From NCBI GenBank assembly GCA_949284415.1, contig CASDVM010000003.1:50805-114804 (forward strand): 64,000 bases of DNA, read 5' to 3'. The DNA comes from an uncultured bacterium. Its GTDB lineage: Bacteria > Cyanobacteriota > Vampirovibrionia > Gastranaerophilales > Gastranaerophilaceae. The position numbers and the translations under genes were made by a program. The notes under the pieces were generated by a model. That model was not told the origin of the DNA, did not search any database, and worked only from the letters and a program-made list of their open reading frames with translations. The stretch's first letter is position 1. The number at the start of each line of letters is the position of its first letter. This document shows, in pieces, positions 9,079 to 14,760 of this stretch.

Positions 9079-9160
9079 GTAGAAGTGTGTTAAAATGTAA
9101 AATATGTATCTGTTATTTTGTAAAATATATAAGTGCAATTTTGCAAAATACAGGTCTTAA
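9069..9160. repeat. Four tandem degenerate 23-bp repeats (iteron-like/operator array)
   Basis: Units at 9069, 9092, 9115 and 9138 share a core ATTTTGTAAAAT (variants in each unit) at an exact 23-bp period, so the cores fall on the same face of the helix. The first unit overlaps the -35 box of the DUF4143 ATPase gene. This suggests cooperative binding of a regulator, or iterons from a former replicon. Confidence 0.65.
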
Positions 9161-9525
9161 TTTATCCATTTTATAACTGTTTCGCCTTTATACCCCTTAA
9201 CCCACACAAACCATGCATAAGCAATAGCACTGCTGTTGTATGTCTTAAAATCGCCATTTTTAGCACAATTTATACGACTGCTTGATACGTAAATAGTTTT
9301 AGGTGGATATAAGGTAAAAAGTTTCTTCCTGCTCTGACTTTCTAAGAACAGGACTTTTAGGAACATACAAACCTTTCTGCCTTCATCGACTTTGTTTAAA
9401 GCATGTTCGACAAATTCTTGAGCGTATTTGTATGGCGGATTGGTGACTATATCACCATTATGATAAGGCTGTGTATGGGATAAGAAATCTTCTACACTTC
9501 CATATCCTCTATTAATAAGGTCACT
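9157..9525 (-). pseudogene. 3' remnant of a phage-type DNA/SAM-dependent methyltransferase
   Basis: An open frame of 122 codons with no start codon at its 5' end (an in-frame TGA lies at 9526-9528). It contains 'IVTNPPYKYAQEFVEHAL', the NPPY motif of N6-adenine methyltransferases, followed by 'FLKVLFLE', 'YPPKTIYVSSSRINC' and 'SSAIAYAWFVWVKGYKG'. This order is familiar from phage methyltransferases of the N6/N4 class. The SAM-binding N-terminal half is missing. It is joined upstream to an unrelated lipoprotein reading frame, so a deletion removed the first half. Confidence 0.75.
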
Positions 9526-9608
9526 TCAGATATTGTACAACCAATATGTAAAGTTAGTAAAACACAAGCAAGTAATAAATTTTTTTTATGGATTGCTTTA
9601 AATTTCAA
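9492..9608 (-). pseudogene. Truncated small lipoprotein fused out of frame to the methyltransferase remnant
   Basis: A 38-codon frame from a TTG at 9608 with the ribosome site AGAGGA. It encodes a basic N-terminus, a hydrophobic stretch and a lipobox ending 'LHIGC', then runs into the methyltransferase remnant in another frame and stops at 9492. It looks like the 5' end of a phage or host lipoprotein gene cut by a deletion. A genuine tiny lipoprotein (such as a spanin- or lysis-type peptide) cannot be excluded. Confidence 0.5.
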
Positions 9609-9710
9609 AATTAGTCCTCTCAATAAATACACCATAATATTCAAAATGGTGTATAATGCTGAAAAGAGAGATTAATCGCTTATTTTCAAAGTTAGATATT
9701 CTTTACATTT

Positions 9711-9801
9711 TGTAAAAAATACATCAAAAGTATTAAAGCTTTTTATTGTCATGTCCGTAAAAATATGCTATAAAAGCTAGATAATGTAAAAATTACATCA
9801 A
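9711..9801. repeat. Pair of 17-bp direct repeats near the recombinase
   Basis: TGTAAAAAATACATCAA at 9711-9727 and TGTAAAAATTACATCAA at 9785-9801 differ at one base and lie just beyond the 3' end of the recombinase gene. Each has internal dyad symmetry (TGTAA...TTACA). Apart from this the stretch 9609-9835 shows no gene. The repeats could be recombinase arm sites or operators. Confidence 0.5.
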
Positions 9802-9835
9802 TATGAATAGTTTAATGCTTTTTAAAATTGTGCAT

Positions 9836-10381
9836 TTACAGCTCAAACTGGCGGTAGCTGTTATCTATTTGATCCTGATTTATACCGATATAACGTAATG
9901 TTATCTGCGGCGATGAATGATTAAATATCATTTGCAGCATCGCAACATCTTTGAACTGGTTATAGTGATGATAACCGAAACTTTTTCTCATGCTGTGTGT
10001 TCCGATATTCACATCAATTCCGACAGCTTTACACGCGTTATTCAACATCCTGTACACCTGAGAACGGTCTAATCGCATCTGCTTTTGACTCATGAATAAT
10101 GGTTCGTTGTCCGCTTTGTTTCTTATAAACTCATTGATAAGCTTTTTTAATTTATCATTTATCGGAAACCGCTTGCATTTCCCTGTTTTCTTTTCGTTAA
10201 GTTCTATGTGGGATTTATTCCTGACATCTTTTACATCCAACGCGAGTATGTCAGATACCCTTAACCCTGAATTACAGCCAAGCACAAACAATAACCTGTT
10301 TCGTTTGCTTCTATTTGCAAGATAATCTTCAACAGCTCTAATCTTTTTCTTATCCCTGATAGGTTCAACCAGATGTTTCAT
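9836..10381 (-). CDS. Tyrosine recombinase/phage integrase (catalytic domain only)
   Basis: A 181-residue protein with the complete tyrosine recombinase set: Arg41 ('SGLRVSDIL'), a Lys in the beta-hairpin ('EKKTGK'), His129-x2-Arg132 ('HSMRKSFG'), His155 ('FNHSSPQIT') and the nucleophile Tyr164. It lacks the N-terminal core- and arm-binding domains of larger integrases, as do some short phage recombinases. It should act in cytoplasmic DNA excision/integration of the adjacent prophage remnant. The start at 10381 has a good AAAGGAAAAG ribosome site. All catalytic residues are intact. Confidence 0.88.
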   Translation of the reverse strand: MKHLVEPIRDKKKIRAVEDYLANRSKRNRLLFVLGCNSGLRVSDILALDVKDVRNKSHIELNEKKTGKCKRFPINDKLKKLINEFIRNKADNEPLFMSQKQMRLDRSQVYRMLNNACKAVGIDVNIGTHSMRKSFGYHHYNQFKDVAMLQMIFNHSSPQITLRYIGINQDQIDNSYRQFEL

Positions 10382-10460
10382 ATCTTTTCCTTTCTTTTTA
10401 CACCAAATGCCACAAAGTAGTGCATTTATTTAATATAAAATTCCAGAAAAGATACAAATT

Positions 10461-10488
10461 AAAAGCAGGTATTGAACCTGCTTTTTTT
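10461..10488. terminator. Intrinsic terminator after the phage-like genes
   Basis: AAAAGCAGGT paired with ACCTGCTTTT around a 5-nt loop (10461-10485), with T runs on both strands. It directly follows the stop of the leftward gene at 10490. Confidence 0.8.
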
Positions 10489-10489
10489 A

Positions 10490-10942
10490 CTATACTGATC
10501 TGTAATATCCGCGGACTTCTGTCTCATCAGACCTTGTATAAGGTTTTACATAAACCACACCTCCGCCACTAATACTTGCAAGTTCCAAGTCTGACTCATA
10601 GGGTATGCCGATGCTTCTTAACTGCGCCATTATAGCCGGTTCACTGCTTGTGTATTCATCTCCTGTCATTTGAGAGATTAATTCTCTGGAAAAAAGTTTG
10701 CTGTTACCACTGACCGGATTTACATAACCTGAATAATCCTGCACTTGCGGTTTTATTAGACCGTCTTTCAACTGCTGCTCAATTAGCGGAAGATTTTCCT
10801 GAAATTCTTCAGGGGTCATACCGCCTATTTGTTCACGTGTAAAAGATTGCTGAATTGGTGCTGCACCACCAGTTGGAATACTACTTTTATTCAATAAATA
10901 CTGATACTTATTTTTTAAGCGTTCTCTCTCGTAAGAATCCAA
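10490..10942 (-). CDS. Phage-associated hypothetical protein with an internal duplication
   Basis: A 150-residue soluble, Pro/Gln-rich protein that I do not recognise by function. Residues 34-63 ('FTREQIGGMTPEEF...') and 84-113 ('FSRELISQMTGDEY...') are two copies of a ~30-residue motif F-[ST]-R-E-x-I-x2-M-T-x2-E-[FY]-x4-P-x-I-x2-QL, probably two helical units. No signal peptide. The start is a TTG at 10942, nine nt after the muramidase stop, so it belongs to the lysis/structural cassette of the prophage remnant. Confidence 0.6.
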   Translation of the reverse strand: MDSYERERLKNKYQYLLNKSSIPTGGAAPIQQSFTREQIGGMTPEEFQENLPLIEQQLKDGLIKPQVQDYSGYVNPVSGNSKLFSRELISQMTGDEYTSSEPAIMAQLRSIGIPYESDLELASISGGGVVYVKPYTRSDETEVRGYYRSV

Positions 10943-10951
10943 ATTGTCTAC

Positions 10952-11491
10952 TCATTTAAGTTCTCCACTATATTCTTCATCAAATGGAGTTATTGAATTA
11001 GCATACGACGGAGTGTAAAAACCATTAGTAATCATTGAATTAGCGTTGTCTTCAACTTGTTTTAATCTGCTCATCCAACCTTTTTCAAATACTTTTTGAT
11101 CAGGTCTTCTGTTAATCAAATTTTTATAAAATTTTTTTCTATTATTTAAAAATTCATAAAAATTTTCATTACTTTGCTTAAATAATTTTTTAGCTTCGTA
11201 TGGACTGCTATTTACAGCCATATCAAATAAAATATAGGCTTCCCGGGGATCTGTAAGTTTATCTGCTCCTGACGCTTTCCAAAATTCTTCATAATATAAT
11301 TGTTTTGCTTCTTCTTTCGTAATATAAAAAATATCTTTTACAGGTAATCCTTTTTTTCTTCTCCAGCCGTTATAAGTTGATTGGGTTACACCATAATTAG
11401 TTCTTCCCCCTCTATCATTTGGATGATTACTAAAACCACCTTCTGAACCAAAAACCAACTGAACTATTTTCTCAAAATTTTTGTCATACAT
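10952..11491 (-). CDS. Phage endolysin, GH108-type N-acetylmuramidase
   Basis: A 179-residue protein with the glycosyl hydrolase 108 signature 'SEGGFSNHPNDRGGRTNYGVTQ', where Glu17 is the expected catalytic acid, and the downstream 'ILFDMAVNSSP' helix of the peptidoglycan-binding subdomain. It cleaves the glycan strands of peptidoglycan during phage lysis. There is no signal peptide, so release would need a holin, which is not visible. Neighbours are the LprI-like protein upstream and the duplicated-motif protein downstream on the same strand. Confidence 0.85.
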   Translation of the reverse strand: MYDKNFEKIVQLVFGSEGGFSNHPNDRGGRTNYGVTQSTYNGWRRKKGLPVKDIFYITKEEAKQLYYEEFWKASGADKLTDPREAYILFDMAVNSSPYEAKKLFKQSNENFYEFLNNRKKFYKNLINRRPDQKVFEKGWMSRLKQVEDNANSMITNGFYTPSYANSITPFDEEYSGELK

Positions 11492-11540
11492 AGTTTTCTC
11501 CTTATAGTTTTGCTACTAAACGAAATAAGGCAGAATAAAA

Positions 11541-12065
11541 CTAATCAGTCAGTTCAAAATAAAATCCGGATAAATCTTTTGCACGCTTTTCCACAATGTC
11601 TGCTTTGTCACCACTTAAGATATTTATATACATTGTTCCGTTTTTTTCACTTAAACCTGCTTCTAACAATTGCCACTGAGCGTTCTTGTATTCTTCCCAT
11701 TTTTCTTGAGAAATTTGCAGCAACTTGTATTTGTCTTTCGGCAGTATGTCTTTTAAAAGTGAGATATATTTGTCAATTTCTTTGTTCCAATCATTTATAG
11801 AATCATCAACACATTTAGACATTCCAGCTGTTGTGTAATCTTCTTTTTTCATGCAGTTCTGTACAGCTTTTTCAATAGGATGAATTTCGGCTTCAGGCAT
11901 TATATTATTTTTTTCTTCTTTCAAGCCCGCAATAATCCTCTCCCGATCAGAAAGCTGAATTTCTAAAGATTTAAGCTGTTTATTCTGTTTCAAAATAATA
12001 TAAGCACTGAAACATAAAAACAATATGAGTATTATTAAAACTGAGATTAGAATTTTATTTTTCAT
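11541..12065 (-). CDS. Membrane-anchored LprI/DUF1311-like (lysozyme-inhibitor-like) protein
   Basis: A 174-residue protein with an N-terminal membrane anchor (residues 5-26) and a short coiled coil. A periplasmic LprI/DUF1311 domain follows with the spaced cysteines C-x6-T-x2-M-x2-C and the tail 'QEKWEEYKNAQWQLLEAG'. LprI-type domains bind and inhibit lysozyme in Mycobacterium and other bacteria. Its position next to a muramidase gene makes an inhibitory or immunity role attractive, but this is inference. Promoter TTTACA-17 bp-TAGAAT ends 6 nt before the ATG: leaderless architecture. Confidence 0.7.
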   Translation of the reverse strand: MKNKILISVLIILILFLCFSAYIILKQNKQLKSLEIQLSDRERIIAGLKEEKNNIMPEAEIHPIEKAVQNCMKKEDYTTAGMSKCVDDSINDWNKEIDKYISLLKDILPKDKYKLLQISQEKWEEYKNAQWQLLEAGLSEKNGTMYINILSGDKADIVEKRAKDLSGFYFELTD

Positions 12066-12071
12066 TTGATT

Positions 12072-12100
12072 ATTCTACCTTAAAAACAAATTTGTGTAAA
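12072..12100 (-). promoter_or_regulatory. Promoter of the LprI-like gene
   Basis: TTTACA (12095-12100), a 17-bp spacer and TAGAAT (12072-12077), ending 6 nt before the ATG at 12065. No ribosome site. Confidence 0.7.
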
Positions 12101-12193
12101 ATTTACATTATTCACCGCCTTTCATGTTTTCATTGCAAAATATGAGTATCACTTTGTAATACCTATCCTGCTATGCTATCCATATTTCTTTGC

Positions 12194-12709
12194 CTACTGC
12201 TGAAGTGCTCTTTCTAAATTTTTCGTTTGGTAATCAGTTTTGTAGTACCCATTTCTATACTTCGCAATAAACGGTTTAAATTTATATGCTACTGAACCAT
12301 TCAACTTTATATCCCTGTAGCCATTTGTTTTGGCATTCAATATCTTTTGCGGTTCTAGGTTTAGCAAATAAGCTATGTTTTTATATTCACCATTTTGTAA
12401 CTGTAAGATAAACAAGGAATACCCGACTGTACCCATATAAAGTGTTGAATAGACAACTCCCAAAATTTCTTTAGTTCCGTCATCGTTCAAGTCAACCTCA
12501 AAAGCTTTTACCGACTGTGGTTCAATTCTTGCAAAATCTTCAATCTCCTCAGGTGTCATATTTTGTTCCTTCAAGACATATTCATAAAGTATTTTGTTTG
12601 TCTGAGGAACTGATTCGCCGTTTAGGAAATCCAGCTTTTTATAACTGCCAAATGCAAATACAGGCTGAGCTAATAATAAACACATTAATGCGATGGTACA
12701 ATTTTTCAT
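12194..12709 (-). CDS. Exported hypothetical protein with a calcium-loop-like motif
   Basis: A 171-residue protein starting at the ATG at 12709 (AAGGAA ribosome site), with a clear signal peptide ending 'QPVFAFG'. It contains a D-x-N-x-D-G-x3-E loop ('DLNDDGTKE') like those of EF-hand/FG-GAP-type calcium-binding sites, followed by beta-rich sequence. It is not recognised by function. It lies between the prophage remnant and tRNA-Arg. Confidence 0.65.
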   Translation of the reverse strand: MKNCTIALMCLLLAQPVFAFGSYKKLDFLNGESVPQTNKILYEYVLKEQNMTPEEIEDFARIEPQSVKAFEVDLNDDGTKEILGVVYSTLYMGTVGYSLFILQLQNGEYKNIAYLLNLEPQKILNAKTNGYRDIKLNGSVAYKFKPFIAKYRNGYYKTDYQTKNLERALQQ

Positions 12710-13018
12710 TAAATATTCCTTGTTTATACCGTATCTGATTATTATACCATCTGATACCAAAATCCGTCAATGTTATTTGTTTATTGCATATAAGAAAAAA
12801 TAATAAAAACTATTTTGCAGCCATACAACCATAAAATATATACTTTTTTTAATCATAATTAGTATTTTTTGTGCAATTGTGTTATACATTAGAAAAAAAT
12901 ATTTTGTGAACAATGTATATAAAAAAGCACATTTGCACATTATTTAAAACACTTAAAACGGCATTTTAATTGGCATAAATTTGACACCAAAGACCATATT
13001 TTCTTAAAATTATACACT
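12710..13018. other. Intergenic stretch without visible gene
   Basis: Very AT-rich DNA between the exported protein gene and the tRNA-Arg terminator. No open frame with a ribosome site, and no strong hairpin apart from the terminator. No copy of the tRNA 3' end was found here or at the island's left edge. Confidence 0.6.
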
Positions 13019-13042
13019 AAAAAAGCGGGTTAAAACCCGCTT
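13019..13042 (-). terminator. Terminator of tRNA-Arg
   Basis: AAGCGGGT/ACCCGCTT stem with a 4-nt loop, followed on the minus strand by TTTTTT. It lies 12 nt after the tRNA 3' end. Confidence 0.85.
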
Positions 13043-13054
13043 ATATTGTACATA

Positions 13055-13128
<74 letters not shown>

Positions 13129-13347
13129 TTGGATCCAGAGGGCTTAGACAAGTGTTTGGTTTCGTGGGGTACCTGTATAATCCCTCATAAAATTTATCCT
13201 AACACAAAAATTTTTCTTTGCAAGATTTAGCAAATTTTTATTTGTAAACTTATGTAACTTTATTGTAATACTATTAAAGATTTGTATAACTAAAACCGTA
13301 AGTATATTTTGTTAGTGTAAATCTTAAATTTCAAAGGAGAAATGTTT

Positions 13348-14595
13348 ATGGCAAACGAAATTAACAGTGTGGGTGGTGTTCAAAATCAGATTGATACAAG
13401 AAAACAAACTGAAATCCAAAAACAGGAACAGAGTAAAATCAATATTGAATTTCCGAAAGGACAAGAGCAGGCAAAGCCGGCTGATTTTAACGCTTACGGT
13501 AAAGATATCGCAAATTTTGAAAAATTCAAAGGAAATGATAAAAATGATGCAATGCGTATGACAAACAGCGCGGCAAACGATGTTAAAAAAGCATATATGC
13601 AGTTACAGCATGAATTCCCTGGGATTATTTTACAATTTGAAGCTATGCCTGATCCTACAAAATGCGGGAAAAAACGTGAAGGCTTCTTTAACTACCAACA
13701 GCAGTTAGATGATTGGAAAGATCTTGCAATGACGCAGATTGCAAATGCAAGAGAACAAAGCACCAAAGAAATTGCCGGCGACATTATGATGAATGATAAT
13801 AGGAATGCTGCGATGAATGCAGGTTTTACCCTTGCAACCGGTGAAGCAATTATAGACAATGATAACAAAAATGCTGAAGAAATTAATGCAAATGTCGACA
13901 GAGAAGGCGCTGCAACAAGAAAAGCTGTTCATAATGAAGGGGCAGCTACAAGAAATGTTGTTCGTCAGGAAGGCACACGTACAAGACAAGAAGTTCAGCT
14001 TCAAGGAGCAATGACCCGTAATCTTGTAAGACAGGAAAGTACTCGTACACGCCAGACAATTCATGATGAAAGTACTGAAACAAGAAATCTTGTTCGTGAA
14101 GAAGAGGCTTCTACACGTAATACTGTTAATAATCGCGCACAAGAGACTCAGGAGTTAGAATCCTTATCATCTAAAGTATCAGATGTTTTAACAAACGGAC
14201 ATCAGCCGCATACAACTGAAACAGTGAAGGAAGTCGGCAGTATGCGTGATGAAATAATGCAGTCAAATCTACCGCATGACGAAAAGAAAGAATTATTAAA
14301 TGATCTTGCAAATTTCTCTGATCAGACTATTTTAAACAAACGAGAATTAAAACAAAAACGTCAGGAAATTGAAGAAAGATTAAAATATGATTCCGGCAGA
14401 CCGTTTGAAACACCGGGGAGAGAACTCCCTGAAATAGAACCTTTTCCTGCACATGAAGCTCCTGATTTTATCATGAAAACTCCAAAGAAGAAGCCGGAAG
14501 TTAAGGTAAAAGAGCCCGTTAAATTCCCCGAACCTCCACATGGGTTACCTGTTGATAAAGACAAAACAGATGAAATAATCGATAAATTTAAATAA
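13348..14595 (+). CDS. Hypothetical protein with seven hendecad (11-residue) repeats
   Basis: A 415-residue soluble protein with no signal peptide. Residues ~186-262 are seven perfect-period 11-residue units of consensus E-G-x2-T-R-x2-V-x2 (e.g. EGAATRNVVRQ), predicted to form a long right-handed coiled coil. The N-terminal part is Gln/Lys-rich. The C-terminus is Pro/Glu/Lys-rich ('KTPKKKPEVKVKEPVKFPEP'), like a disordered tail. The start at 13348 has AAAGGAG 8 nt upstream. No enzyme motif. The helical repeat plus Pro-rich tail suggests a structural or scaffold protein; function unknown. Confidence 0.75.
   Translation: MANEINSVGGVQNQIDTRKQTEIQKQEQSKINIEFPKGQEQAKPADFNAYGKDIANFEKFKGNDKNDAMRMTNSAANDVKKAYMQLQHEFPGIILQFEAMPDPTKCGKKREGFFNYQQQLDDWKDLAMTQIANAREQSTKEIAGDIMMNDNRNAAMNAGFTLATGEAIIDNDNKNAEEINANVDREGAATRKAVHNEGAATRNVVRQEGTRTRQEVQLQGAMTRNLVRQESTRTRQTIHDESTETRNLVREEEASTRNTVNNRAQETQELESLSSKVSDVLTNGHQPHTTETVKEVGSMRDEIMQSNLPHDEKKELLNDLANFSDQTILNKRELKQKRQEIEERLKYDSGRPFETPGRELPEIEPFPAHEAPDFIMKTPKKKPEVKVKEPVKFPEPPHGLPVDKDKTDEIIDKFK
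13903..14133 (+). repeat. Seven tandem 33-bp units encoding hendecad repeats
   Basis: Exactly 7 x 33 bp in frame. The units are more conserved in protein (E-x3-T-R at fixed positions) than in DNA, implying an old duplication kept by selection. Confidence 0.85.
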
Positions 14596-14617
14596 GATAT
14601 AAATTTATATAAATTAT

Positions 14618-14684
14618 ATAAGCCTTAATTTTAGTTTAATAACATTAATTGTTATTACATAACAAAATTAAGGCTTATTTTTAT
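14618..14684 (+). terminator. Terminator of the hendecad-repeat gene
   Basis: A perfect 15-bp stem (14618-14632 with 14664-14678, ATAAGCCTTAATTTT), a 31-nt loop and a TTTTTA tail. Confidence 0.75.
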
Positions 14685-14760
14685 ATGATTTTTTGCAACT
14701 GTTTTTTGTTTAGAGTATAATTTTCTTAAAACATTGGTAATTTATAAGGAAGTAAAGATT

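Noticed and set aside
13705..14142. 145-codon antisense ORF with many Cys/Ser residues
   Set aside because: Shadow of the hendecad-repeat gene on the other strand; its regularity comes from the 33-bp repeats.
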